From Billgrantia zhangzhouensis (GTDB taxonomy: Bacteria; Pseudomonadota; Gammaproteobacteria; Pseudomonadales; Halomonadaceae): a stretch of DNA of 64,000 bases. A model generated the notes under the pieces. That model saw only the letters and a program-made list of their open reading frames with translations, had not been told where the DNA came from and searched no databases. Position 1 is the stretch's first letter, and each line of letters begins with the position of its first letter. The DNA is taken from assembly GCF_021404465.1 (NCBI RefSeq), contig NZ_JABFTT010000016.1, positions 46,869 through 110,868 of the forward strand, read 5' to 3'. Positions 8,670 through 17,649 of the stretch are shown piece by piece. The position numbers and the translations under genes were made by a program.

Positions 8670-9730
8670 GGGGTGACGCCCTCCCTGGCGGTTCGCTCCT
8701 CGGTGAGGATGCGGTCGATGATGCGCCTGGCCTGTACGCCGCCGCCGTCGATGTTGAGCTTGAGCAGCTGGCGCTCCGGATAGCGCAGCAGGTTGCGCTG
8801 CTGGGCCTCGAGCATCTCCAGGTCTTCGGCGAAGATCTTGCCCTGGCCCTCGCGGATCTTGTCGGTGAGTTCGCTGTCCTCCGGCTTGAAGTTGCGTGCC
8901 ATGCCCCAGAAGTACCAGATCGAGGTATCGGTTTCAGGAGTGATGAAATCGACCACGATGCTGGACGCCTTGACCGCCGCCGGCGCGTCGTAGCCGCCAT
9001 TGCCGGCATGGGCCACGCCCACGTCGATATGCACGTGGCTCGGCGGGGTGAAGCGGCAGATCTGCCAGCGGTCCACCGGCACGTCGTCGGCCAGGCCGCA
9101 GCCGCGCAGCGCCGCCTGCCAGAAGGGCGGCGCCGGAATGTTTTCCATGTGACGGCTGGTAATCACTTCGTCGCCCTGGACTGTCGTCTCGGGAGCGGCC
9201 TCCTCGATCTCCGGCTGGCCGATGCTGGAGGCGTGCACGTAGGTCTCATGGGTCAGGTCCATGAGGTTGTCGATCATCAGGCGATATTCGCAGCGGACGT
9301 GATAGAGGCCGCCGCCGTAGGCCCAGTCGGGACTGTTGGCCCAGTGCAGCTCGGGGATCAGGCTCGGGTCGGCCTGTTCGGGATCTCCCGGCCACAGCCA
9401 CACGAAGCCGTGGCGCTCCACTACCGGGTAGGCGCGGATGCTGGGGAAGCCACGCACGCGCTGGCCAGGCATGCCGGCGCACTTGCCGTCGCAGCCCATC
9501 TCCAGGCCGTGGTAACCGCACACCAGTTTGCCGTCGCGTACGAAACCCAATGACAGCGGGGCACCGCGGTGGGGACAGAAGTCCTCCACCGCGGCAACGC
9601 GGCCTTCGTCGCCGCGAAAGAGTACGATGGGCTCGTTGCAGATGGTACGTCCCAGCGGCTTGCTCTCGATCTCGTCCGGGGTGCAGGCGACGTACCAGGT
9701 GTTCTTGGGGAAGGGAGCCTGTTTCGTCAT
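8666..9730 (-). CDS. vanA: Vanillate O-demethylase oxygenase subunit (Rieske)
   Basis: 354 residues from the ATG at 9730, which has a GAGGAGA ribosome site. The Rieske 2Fe-2S ligands are C52-P-H54 and C71-G-Y-H74. The mononuclear iron region follows (DNLMDLTHETYVHASSIG). The protein matches remembered Pseudomonas VanA through long stretches such as NTWYVACTPDEI, VDRWQICRFTPPSHV and SIWYFWGMARNF. It oxidises the methoxy group of vanillate, releasing protocatechuate and formaldehyde. The gfa/adhC genes at the right end of the window could detoxify the formaldehyde. It is first in the vanA-vanB-TRAP binding protein operon, divergent from vanR, with VanO-like palindromes in the shared promoter region. 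Confidence 0.96.
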   Translation of the reverse strand: MTKQAPFPKNTWYVACTPDEIESKPLGRTICNEPIVLFRGDEGRVAAVEDFCPHRGAPLSLGFVRDGKLVCGYHGLEMGCDGKCAGMPGQRVRGFPSIRAYPVVERHGFVWLWPGDPEQADPSLIPELHWANSPDWAYGGGLYHVRCEYRLMIDNLMDLTHETYVHASSIGQPEIEEAAPETTVQGDEVITSRHMENIPAPPFWQAALRGCGLADDVPVDRWQICRFTPPSHVHIDVGVAHAGNGGYDAPAAVKASSIVVDFITPETDTSIWYFWGMARNFKPEDSELTDKIREGQGKIFAEDLEMLEAQQRNLLRYPERQLLKLNIDGGGVQARRIIDRILTEERTAREGVTP

Positions 9731-9803
9731 GGTGTCTCCTCGGCTGCGTCGGCGTGCTTCATGGCATGACGCGGCACTCTGGTCTCGGTCAGGAATGTTA
9801 TGA

Positions 9804-9813
9804 TTGGATCCAA
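9804..9813. promoter_or_regulatory. VanR operator 1 (VanO-like)
   Basis: The palindrome TTGGATCCAA, in the context ATTGGATCCAAA, is one base off the Caulobacter VanO operator ATTGGATCCAAT as I recall it. It lies 74 bases upstream of vanA, in the vanA-vanR divergent region. Confidence 0.75.
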
Positions 9814-9855
9814 AGTAGAGCTTTAGGCTTTCGTTTTGGTCAATATATGCTTTAG

Positions 9856-9865
9856 TTGGATCCAT
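9856..9865. promoter_or_regulatory. VanR operator 2 (VanO-like)
   Basis: TTGGATCCAT, a near-perfect second copy 52 bases from the first (about five helical turns), 41 bases upstream of the vanR start. The pair could let VanR repress both divergent genes. Confidence 0.7.
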
Positions 9866-9905
9866 TCGCGATCTCGAAAGGTGCTACTAGGAATGGGGGA
9901 CAGGC

Positions 9906-10577
9906 GTGAGCAGCAGCGACAAGAGCGTGGTGAGCCGGTTGCGCAAGCTGATCGGCGAGGGCTTCTATCAGCCCGGTGAGCGCATCGGCGAGGTGGCGGT
10001 GGCAGAGCAACTGGGCGTTTCGCGCACCCCGGTACGCCTGGCCTTCCGTACTCTGGAGCAGGAGGGGCTGCTACAGCAGGCTGGCAAGCGGGGCTTCATG
10101 GTACGCGAGTTCACCGAAGCGGACGTACTCTGCGCGGTGGAGGTTCGCGGGGTGCTGGAAGGGCTGGCAGCCCGTCGTCTGGCCGAGCAGGGGTTGTCTC
10201 AGGAGCTGGATGCCGAGCTGCAGGTTTGGATCCAAAAGGGAAAGGAGCTGCTGGCCAAGGGGTTTCTCGAGGAGCGCGACGTCGATACCTGGAGCGAGCT
10301 CAACCGCCACTTCCATGAAACCATCGTCGGCTCGGCCGGCAGCCCGGTGATCGGCGATGCCATTGCCCGCAACAACCATCTGCCCTTTGCCGCCGCCGAC
10401 TCCATCGTCATCGACAGCGAAGCGCTCGACCGGGAATACCGCAAGCTCCAGCTTGCCCAGACCCAGCACGAGCTGGTGGTACAGGCGCTGCGTCATGGCG
10501 AGGGCGCACGAGCCGAGATGCTGATGCGCGAGCACGCCTTCATCGGCCTGCGCTACGGCGAGCTGCTGGGGCTGTAA
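9906..10577 (+). CDS. vanR: GntR/FCD-family regulator of the vanillate genes
   Basis: 223 residues, with a GTG start preceded by a GGGGGA ribosome site. An N-terminal winged helix (residues 1-70; VAEQLGVSRTPVRLAFRTLEQEGLL is the typical GntR recognition segment) is followed by an all-helical FCD ligand domain with metal-type residues (NRHFHETIV; H at the QHELVVQAL helix). GntR/FCD proteins of this kind repress vanAB until vanillate binds. Its place divergent from vanA, with VanO-like palindromes between, strongly supports VanR. A third palindrome lies inside its own coding sequence (10225-10236). Confidence 0.9.
   Translation: MSSSDKSVVSRLRKLIGEGFYQPGERIGEVAVAEQLGVSRTPVRLAFRTLEQEGLLQQAGKRGFMVREFTEADVLCAVEVRGVLEGLAARRLAEQGLSQELDAELQVWIQKGKELLAKGFLEERDVDTWSELNRHFHETIVGSAGSPVIGDAIARNNHLPFAAADSIVIDSEALDREYRKLQLAQTQHELVVQALRHGEGARAEMLMREHAFIGLRYGELLGL
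10225..10236. promoter_or_regulatory. Intragenic VanO-like palindrome in vanR
   Basis: TTTGGATCCAAA is a perfect 12-base palindrome sharing the TTGGATCCAA core with both promoter operators. It lies 320 bases into the vanR coding sequence, so it could act as an auxiliary or roadblock operator; chance occurrence is possible. Confidence 0.45.
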
Positions 10578-10824
10578 AGGCCAGTCAAGTGGACTGTCAC
10601 ACGCAGCGGGTGATTTTCGAAAAGTCCAAGAAAGTGCATCGATAATCCTAATGGATGGCTGGCATCCGCCAGTCCCTGTGCAGAAAGGGGAGAAATCCAG
10701 GTCCCATAGACTAATGTCGATTATCGGGTATTCCGGGAGTGGAGTAGTTTAGCTGTTAATTCGAACGTAAATTCGTATAGCGAACAAGCGATATGTCCAT
10801 TATAACGATCTCCCGGAGGCACTC
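10578..10824. promoter_or_regulatory. Promoter region of the TRAP operon
   Basis: 247 bases without a gene. CGATAATC (about 10639-10646) and its exact inverse GATTATCG (about 10718-10725) are about 80 bases apart. Closer to the gene are an AT-rich stretch with repeated ATTCG and a TTCG-TATAG-CGAA dyad. No TTGGATCC site is present, so control may differ from vanAB. A good CCCGGAGG ribosome site precedes the ATG at 10825. Confidence 0.35.
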
Positions 10825-11859
10825 ATGAACCGTATCCTGACGCGCTACCTGCTGGCCGCTTCCATTGCTGGTCTTACCGCGGCTTCCGCCGCCCAGGCCT
10901 CCACCACCCTGCGCATGTCGCATTTCTGGCCGGACGGCTCCGGCATCAACCAGGAGATCTTCCAGGCCTGGGCCGATGCCGTGCAGGAGGCCTCCGGAGG
11001 CGAGCTACAGGTCGAGAACTATCCGTCCCAGACCCTGACCCGTGCTGACCAGGCCTATCAGGGGGCGGTCAACGGCATCTCCGACATCGCCATCACCGCC
11101 CAGGGCTACACTGCCGGGCGCTTCCCGCTGTCGCAGATCGTCGAGCTGCCGGGCATTTCCGATACCGCCAGCCAGGGGGCGTGCATCCTGCAAACCCTCT
11201 ACGACGATGGCCATATCGCCAGCGAGTACGACGACACCAAGGTGCTGTTCATGTTCACCACGGGACCGGGCTACCTGCACACCGTGGACAACGACATCCA
11301 GTCGCCCGCCGACCTGTCGGGCCTGCGCATCCGTCGCCCCACCGCCGTGGCCGGTGAGATGCTCGAGCAGCTCGGTGCGCAGCCGGTCGGCATGCCGGCA
11401 CCGGAAATCTACACCTCCCTGCAGCGGGGCGTGATCGACGGCCTCAGCTTCCCCTGGGAGGGCATGAAGGTGTTCCGTCTCAACGAGCTGGCCAACTACC
11501 ACACCCAGGTGCCGTTCTATTCACTGGTCTTCGTCGCCACCATGAACCAGAACAGCTTCGATCGCCTGAGCCCCGAACAGCAGGCCGCCATCGAGGCCAA
11601 CATGGGCATGCAGTGGAGCGAAGTGGCCGGCCGGGTGTTCGACGGCCTGGACGAAGCCGGCAAGCAGGAAGCCGAGGAGGCCGGGCACACCATTCGCGTG
11701 ATCGACAACCCGCTGGAGCACGACGAATGGGCCGGTCCGCTCGAGACAGGCATCGAGAACTACCTGCGCGAGCTCGAAGGCCGCGGCCTGGACAATGCTC
11801 GCGACGTCTATGATGCCGCCATGGCGGCGCGCGAGTCCTGCTCCGTCGAGCAGGGCTGA
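10825..11859 (+). CDS. TRAP transporter substrate-binding protein, DctP type
   Basis: 344 residues with a signal peptide ending at AAQA. DctP landmarks are LRMSHFWPDG, GISDIAITAQGYTAGRFPLSQIVELPG and LSGLRIRRPTA (ligand-binding arginine). It is a close paralogue of the protein at 6609: the segments FMFTTGPGYLHT, PVGMPAPE and LSFxWEGMKxFRLNELA are shared. It is first gene of a complete TRAP operon with the small and large permease genes 12 bases downstream and onward. Its ligand is probably vanillate or another aromatic acid, judged from the flanking van and pob genes. Confidence 0.92.
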   Translation: MNRILTRYLLAASIAGLTAASAAQASTTLRMSHFWPDGSGINQEIFQAWADAVQEASGGELQVENYPSQTLTRADQAYQGAVNGISDIAITAQGYTAGRFPLSQIVELPGISDTASQGACILQTLYDDGHIASEYDDTKVLFMFTTGPGYLHTVDNDIQSPADLSGLRIRRPTAVAGEMLEQLGAQPVGMPAPEIYTSLQRGVIDGLSFPWEGMKVFRLNELANYHTQVPFYSLVFVATMNQNSFDRLSPEQQAAIEANMGMQWSEVAGRVFDGLDEAGKQEAEEAGHTIRVIDNPLEHDEWAGPLETGIENYLRELEGRGLDNARDVYDAAMAARESCSVEQG

Positions 11860-11873
11860 GCCGGGAGCCTGTG

Positions 11874-12398
11874 ATGCAAGCCTTGTCGTTCGTGAGTCGC
11901 CAGTTGGCACGGCTGTGCCTGCTGGTGGCGGGTCTGGCGCTGCTCGGCCTGATGGGCGTGACCATCGTCGACGTGCTGCTGCGCCTAGTATTCCGGCTGT
12001 CGGGAGGCGCGCTGAACTGGAGCGTGATCGGCAGCGTCGAGCTGGTGCGCTACCTTCTTATGTTCTCCTTGCTGGCGGCTATGGCTGCCAGCGTGGAGCG
12101 TAGCCAGGTTGTGGTGGAGGCCTTTAGCCACGGTTTATCGCCAGCACTCAAGGAGCGTTTGGGGGGGATTTTTTTGATTGGCTTCGTAGTGCTGGGAGCG
12201 GTAATGGCGGTCGGGCTGTGGCAGGAAGCCAGCATCGCCTCTCAGCGTGGCCAGGTGACCCAGGACCTGCGCATTCCCATGGCGCCGATCTATCAGTTCG
12301 GTGCCGTGCTGTGCGCACTGCTGGCGCTGCGCAGCCTGGTTCACGCCGCGCTTGGGACACTCTTCGCCACCGAGGGAGGAGGTGTTCACCATGGGTAG
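11874..12398 (+). CDS. TRAP transporter small permease, DctQ type
   Basis: 174 residues from the ATG at 11874 (a GTG lies directly before it). Four hydrophobic helices are visible: LVAGLALLGLMGVTIVDVLL, a second around YLLMFSLLAAMAASVE, a third at GGIFLIGFVVLGAVMAVGL and a fourth at FGAVLCALLALRSLV. This is the DctQ pattern. It forms a complex with the large permease, whose start codon overlaps its 3' end by 8 bases. Confidence 0.88.
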   Translation: MQALSFVSRQLARLCLLVAGLALLGLMGVTIVDVLLRLVFRLSGGALNWSVIGSVELVRYLLMFSLLAAMAASVERSQVVVEAFSHGLSPALKERLGGIFLIGFVVLGAVMAVGLWQEASIASQRGQVTQDLRIPMAPIYQFGAVLCALLALRSLVHAALGTLFATEGGGVHHG

Positions 12399-13677
12399 CG
12401 AAATGATCGGTGGCATCGGCCTCGTCGGTTTGCTGCTGTTGCTGGTGCTGCGGGTGCCCGTGGCACTCTCGATGCTGATCGTCGGTGTGGTGGGCTTCGC
12501 CCAAGTGATCTCCTGGGGTGCGGCGCTCTCTATGGTCAAGTCGGTACCGGTGGACGTGCTCTCCAGCTACAGCTTCAGCGCCATTCCGATGTTCATTCTC
12601 ATGGGCGTGCTCGCCGCACACTCGGGCATGGCCGGGATGCTATTCAACTCGACGCGCACCATCTGCGGCGGCTGGAAGGGCGGCATGGCGATTGCCACGG
12701 TGGGCTCCTGCGGGGTGTTCTCGGCGATCTCCGGTTCGTCGCTGGCAACCGCCAGCACCATGACCCGCGTTGCCCTGCCCGAGATGGAGAAGCACGGCTA
12801 TGCGCGTTCGCTGGCGACCGGCACCCTGGCGGCGGGTGGCACTCTGGGCATCATGATTCCGCCCAGCATCGCGTTGCTGATCTACGCCGTCATCACCGAG
12901 CAGTCGGTGGGCGACATGTTCGCCGCGGGGATCATTCCCGGCCTGCTGGGGCTCGTCTTCTATGCCCTGACGGTCAGCGTGGTGATGCGTCTCAAGCCCG
13001 GCCTGGCGGTGCCCGGCGAACCCACCAGCTTCGCCGAGAAGTTTCGTTCGCTGGCCGGCCTACTGCCCTTCTTCACGGTGTTCGTGATCATCATTGCGGG
13101 CATCTACCAGGGCATGTTCACGCCCACCGAGGGTGCCAGCGTGGGTGCCTTTGCCACCCTGCTGTATGCCTTCTACAAGGGCATGCGCCTGGCCGGGCTG
13201 TGGCAGAGCGTGCAGGAGACCCTGGCGTTGTCGGCGGTAGTGTTCTTCATGCTGGTGGGGGCCGAGACGCTGGGCTATTTCATCTCGGTGTCGCGGATCT
13301 CTTTTACCATCAGCACCTTCCTCGGCGGCCTGGACGTACCGACTATGGTGATCCTGCTGCTGATCCTGCTGCTCTACTTCGTGCTCGGAATGTTCATGGA
13401 CTCGATTGCCATGCTGGTAATCACGGTGCCGGTGGTGTTTCCGATCATCACCATGCTCGGTATTGATCCGGTGTGGTTCGGCATCCTCACCGTGCTGACG
13501 GTGGAGCTGGGGCTGGTGACGCCCCCAGTGGGCATGAACGTGTTCGTGATCAAGGCGATGGCGCCGCATGTCGGTCTGGGCGAAATCTACCGTGGGGTGG
13601 CGCCGTTCATCGTGGCGGACCTGCTGCGCCTGGCACTGCTGATCGCCTTCCCCATCCTCACGCTGTGGATGCTGTAG
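12391..13677 (+). CDS. TRAP transporter large permease, DctM type
   Basis: 428 residues from the ATG at 12391, preceded by GGAGGAGG. About 11-12 membrane segments are seen. DctM signatures: YSFSAIPMFILMGVLAAHSGMA, GSCGVFSAISGSSLATASTMTR, GGTLGIMIPPSIALLIYAVIT and GLVTPPVGMNVFVIK. It imports the ligand delivered by the binding protein using a sodium gradient. Last gene of the operon, followed by a terminator. Confidence 0.93.
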   Translation: MGSEMIGGIGLVGLLLLLVLRVPVALSMLIVGVVGFAQVISWGAALSMVKSVPVDVLSSYSFSAIPMFILMGVLAAHSGMAGMLFNSTRTICGGWKGGMAIATVGSCGVFSAISGSSLATASTMTRVALPEMEKHGYARSLATGTLAAGGTLGIMIPPSIALLIYAVITEQSVGDMFAAGIIPGLLGLVFYALTVSVVMRLKPGLAVPGEPTSFAEKFRSLAGLLPFFTVFVIIIAGIYQGMFTPTEGASVGAFATLLYAFYKGMRLAGLWQSVQETLALSAVVFFMLVGAETLGYFISVSRISFTISTFLGGLDVPTMVILLLILLLYFVLGMFMDSIAMLVITVPVVFPIITMLGIDPVWFGILTVLTVELGLVTPPVGMNVFVIKAMAPHVGLGEIYRGVAPFIVADLLRLALLIAFPILTLWML

Positions 13678-13714
13678 CAGGTTCGCCACGGCGTTTACGC
13701 TAATGGCGCATTGT

Positions 13715-13740
13715 GGCCCTGCCCTTCGGCAGGGCCTTTT
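13715..13740 (+). terminator. Rho-independent terminator after the TRAP operon
   Basis: A nine-base stem GGCCCTGCC (13715-13723) / GGCAGGGCC (13728-13736) with a 4-base loop runs into TTTT. It lies between the convergent TRAP permease and pobR genes and touches the pobR stop codon. Confidence 0.85.
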
Positions 13741-14653
13741 ACCGTGCGTGTTCGTCAAGACTCTGGCGCAGACGGAACGCCTTGGGGGAAAGGTCGGTGT
13801 TGCGCTTGAAGAAGCGGGTGAAATAGGCCGGTTCGGAGAAGCCCAGGCTGTCGGCGACCTGGCTGATGGTCATGTTGGTGTAGATGAGCTGACGCTTGGC
13901 CTCGAGCAGCAGGCGCTCATGGAGCAACTGGAGCGCGCTGCGGTCCGCCAGCCGACGGCACAGGGCATTGAGGTGTGCGCTGCTCATGCCTAACTGCTCG
14001 GCGAAGCGCTCGACGCTGGGCTGCTGGCGGTATTGCGCCTCGATCAGCGCCTGGAAGTTCGCCAGATGCTCGTGCCCGCGGTCGCGCTGGCGCGGTCTGG
14101 GGGAGCTGTCGTGCAGGCCGTGCGGTTCGGCCAGGCGGGAAAGCGCCACCGCCAGGGCCTGGACCAGGGCGCTCAGCATGCGGTCGCGCCCCGGCGCGGG
14201 CTGGCGGTATTCGGTATCGATCTGTTCCACCAGGGCGGCCAGGCGTCGGGCCTGCGGCGACTGCGTCAGCGGGTGATAGTCGGCGTGGTGCAGCACCCTG
14301 GCCTGCTCCTCGAGCCGCTGCCCGAGCTGCTCGGCCAGCGGTTGCGCCAGGGTGACGATATGGCCTTCTATGTCCTGAGAGAAGCGAAAGCCGTGGATGG
14401 TCATCGCCGGCACCACGATCACCAGCGGCCCCTGCAGCTCTTGCTGCGTGCCTTCGAGTTCCAGCTTCACCTGGCCGGAGGCGATATGCAGCACATGCAC
14501 CAGGTCGGCATGGCGATGGGGGCGGATATGCCAATCGTGTAGCCGGCTGCGTTCGGGAATCGACTCGCAGTGAAGCAGGTCCGGCGTTGGCCAGTGGCGG
14601 GTTTCGCCGTAGAGTTTGAAGACGGGAACGGAAGCCTGCGCTGGGTGGCTCAT
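13739..14653 (-). CDS. pobR: AraC-family activator of the 4-hydroxybenzoate hydroxylase gene
   Basis: 304 residues from the ATG at 14653, which has an AGGAGG site; a longer frame upstream lacks one. The N-terminal cupin-like sensor carries HDWHIRPHRHADLVHVLHI. The C-terminal double helix-turn-helix (about residues 200-300) has the second-HTH wording MTISQVADSLGFSEPAYFTRFFKRNTDLSPKAFR. It is divergent from pobA, the usual arrangement for AraC-type PobR that activates pobA in response to 4-hydroxybenzoate. Confidence 0.88.
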   Translation of the reverse strand: MSHPAQASVPVFKLYGETRHWPTPDLLHCESIPERSRLHDWHIRPHRHADLVHVLHIASGQVKLELEGTQQELQGPLVIVVPAMTIHGFRFSQDIEGHIVTLAQPLAEQLGQRLEEQARVLHHADYHPLTQSPQARRLAALVEQIDTEYRQPAPGRDRMLSALVQALAVALSRLAEPHGLHDSSPRPRQRDRGHEHLANFQALIEAQYRQQPSVERFAEQLGMSSAHLNALCRRLADRSALQLLHERLLLEAKRQLIYTNMTISQVADSLGFSEPAYFTRFFKRNTDLSPKAFRLRQSLDEHAR

Positions 14654-14774
14654 GGGGGCCTCCTGGTCCGGCGGTGCGACCAAAGTCGATGTGGGATGCG
14701 TCAAAAATCCAAGTGATGATAGGAATCTTGCCTTAAATCCCACTCTTTTTCATTGAAAAATGCAACTCATATGA

Positions 14775-15980
<1,206 letters not shown>

Positions 15981-16000
15981 CGGCGCCACCGTCGTACTGC

Positions 16001-16031
16001 GCCCGGGCATCGCTAATCGCCCGGGCTTTTT
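16001..16031 (+). terminator. Rho-independent terminator after pobA
   Basis: GCCCGGGC (16001-16008) pairs with GCCCGGGC (16019-16026), followed by five T. It lies 20 bases after the pobA stop. Confidence 0.8.
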
Positions 16032-16038
16032 ACGGCGC

Positions 16039-16170
16039 TCAGAAGCCACGAAACGTGGCGATACTCGCCAGCGGCTCGCGCTCGGTGATGAAGCGGTTCT
16101 CCGGCGCCTCGGGGACCTCTGCCCCAGGGCGATGGCGCAAAGCACCGGTACGTGACAAGCTCTTGTCATG
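16039..16170 (-). pseudogene. 3' remnant of a nitroreductase-family gene
   Basis: Read on the minus strand, one frame gives PVLCAIALG. After a frame change the next reads AEVPEAPENRFITEREPL and ends with ATFRGF at a stop at 16039. Together they look like the nitroreductase C-terminus (V.CGxALG...AP.N.F.TER.PL). No upstream part of the gene is present, so it appears to be the frameshifted tail of a lost gene. Family assignment is by pattern only. Confidence 0.4.
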
Positions 16171-16317
16171 TACCGTGGCGCCTGTCGCCAACCCATCACA
16201 CAGTGAGACGACCCATGAGCCGAGCCGTGGGGCTGCCGCGGATCGCCCTGGGCTGATTCCCTGTGCTGTGCCGAAGGCGTCTTGATCGGCCGGCCTCCCT
16301 TTTGCTGAAATGCGCCC

Positions 16318-16923
16318 ATGATCCGAAGCCTGATCTACGACACCCTCATCCTGCAGCTCACCACGCGCTGGTACGCCGAGGTGCTCAATCGACTTCCCGA
16401 TAAGGCCACGCTGCTCGATGTGGGCATCGGCACGGCTGGCGCGCTGTTGGCCAATGCCGAGGCGGCGAAACGCAAGGGACTGCGCATCACCGGCATCGAC
16501 ATCGATACCGACTACGTTGCGCGTGCCCGCAAGCATCTACGGGATTCCATACTGGCAGAGCATGTCTCGGTCCGCCTCGAATCCCTCTACGATCACGAAG
16601 ATGCCTCCTACGATGCGGTCTACTTCTCCGCCAGCTTCATGCTGCTGCCGGAGCCAGAGCGAGCGCTGCGCCACTCCATTGAGCTGCTGGCGCCAGGCGG
16701 ACGTCTCTACTTCACTCAAACCTTCCAACAACGGCCCTCTCGCGGCATGGAACGGCTCAAGCCCATGCTCAAGCGGCTCACCAGCATTGAATTCGGCCGG
16801 GTGACCTACGAGGGCGTTTTCAGGGCGCAGCTCGACGCCGCCGGCCTGGCGCTAGAGGAGTTCACGGAGCTGGCGTGCCACGGCGACCGGGCGTCGTGCC
16901 TGGTGGTGGCCGTGCCTCGGTAG
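16318..16923 (+). CDS. Class I SAM-dependent methyltransferase
   Basis: 201 residues. The SAM-binding motif I is LLDVGIGTAGALL (residues 35-47) and motif II is ITGIDIDTDYVARARKHL. The later segment LLAPGGRLYFTQTFQ is typical of the sixth strand. It has no membrane segment. The substrate cannot be read from sequence. A demethoxylation or quinone-type role is conceivable near van and pob genes, but nothing specific supports it. It appears to be a single-gene unit between the pobA terminator and the convergent marR gene. Confidence 0.8.
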   Translation: MIRSLIYDTLILQLTTRWYAEVLNRLPDKATLLDVGIGTAGALLANAEAAKRKGLRITGIDIDTDYVARARKHLRDSILAEHVSVRLESLYDHEDASYDAVYFSASFMLLPEPERALRHSIELLAPGGRLYFTQTFQQRPSRGMERLKPMLKRLTSIEFGRVTYEGVFRAQLDAAGLALEEFTELACHGDRASCLVVAVPR

Positions 16924-17027
16924 GCTCCGCCGGAAAAGTGAATCCCTCATGAACGATGTAGTCCTTGCCCGCTGCCCCGTTCGGCGTCGGCGGTCAGGGT
17001 GCGCAAGCTGGAAGGCTATCCATGGCC

Positions 17028-17498
17028 CTAGCCCGCCTGGCGTACTGGCACTCGGCTCAGGTGGTTGTTCTCGTCGGCAAGGGTCTGCAGTAGCCGGCAC
17101 AGCGTCTCGCGCTCGCTCTCCTCAAGAGGGGCAAGGATCTCTTCCTGCACCTCGGTGACCGACGGCTCGGCGGCTTGGCGCAGCCGCTCCCCTTCCTCGG
17201 TCAGGGTCACCAGCATTGAGCGGCGGTCCTCCGGGTTGCGGTGCCGGCTGACCAGGCCACGCTCTTCCAGCTTTCTTACCACCACGGCCACGGTGTTGCG
17301 GTCCAGGGCCGTATGGCCACCCAGGGTAATCTGATCGATGGGCCCCTTCTCTTCCAGGGCGCAGAGGATGATGTATTGCAGTTGGGTCAGCTGGTAGGCC
17401 TCGCATTTACGCAGGAAGATCGCCACGCTGATCTGGTGGCAGCGTCGGAGGAGGTTGCCGGGAAACTGACTGGCCTCTGAGAAGGGAGCTGCGGTCAT
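17028..17498 (-). CDS. mobR: MarR-family regulator, probably of the 3-hydroxybenzoate genes
   Basis: 156 residues with a MarR winged helix: LTQLQYIILCALEEKG, the recognition region ITLGGHTALDRNTVAVVVRKLEERGLV and the wing RHRNPEDRRSMLVTLTEEG. It lies downstream of the TRAP genes on the same strand, opposite mobA. A MarR-type MobR controls mobA in Comamonas testosteroni, so this is the natural candidate for binding the TGATCA repeats at 20541-20690. The symbol is offered by analogy. Confidence 0.7.
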   Translation of the reverse strand: MTAAPFSEASQFPGNLLRRCHQISVAIFLRKCEAYQLTQLQYIILCALEEKGPIDQITLGGHTALDRNTVAVVVRKLEERGLVSRHRNPEDRRSMLVTLTEEGERLRQAAEPSVTEVQEEILAPLEESERETLCRLLQTLADENNHLSRVPVRQAG

Positions 17499-17611
17499 GA
17501 TCTCGGTCTTTTCGAGGGGCTGAAGGTATCCGGTTGGGAGTCCAGGCGCGCCGGCAAGGCTTTAGGGCCGTAGCGTCTGCCGAGCCAGGCACAAACTTAG
17601 CAGAATGTGCC

Positions 17612-17640
17612 CGCCGGGGCATTCGCTGTCTGCCCCGGCG
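17612..17640 (-). terminator. Strong hairpin after the TRAP large permease gene
   Basis: A perfect 10-base stem CGCCGGGGCA / TGCCCCGGCG with a 9-base loop lies 10 bases beyond the permease stop at 17650. No clean T run follows on the minus strand, so it may attenuate transcription or protect the mRNA rather than stop it. Confidence 0.5.
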
Positions 17641-17649
17641 TGGCGTTGG

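Larger units (their letters stand above)
15981..16317. other. Intergenic region with terminator and nitroreductase remnant
   Basis: 337 bases. It holds the pobA terminator (16001-16031) and, on the minus strand, a short decayed reading frame resembling the end of a nitroreductase (16039-16170). The rest shows no intact gene. Confidence 0.5.
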
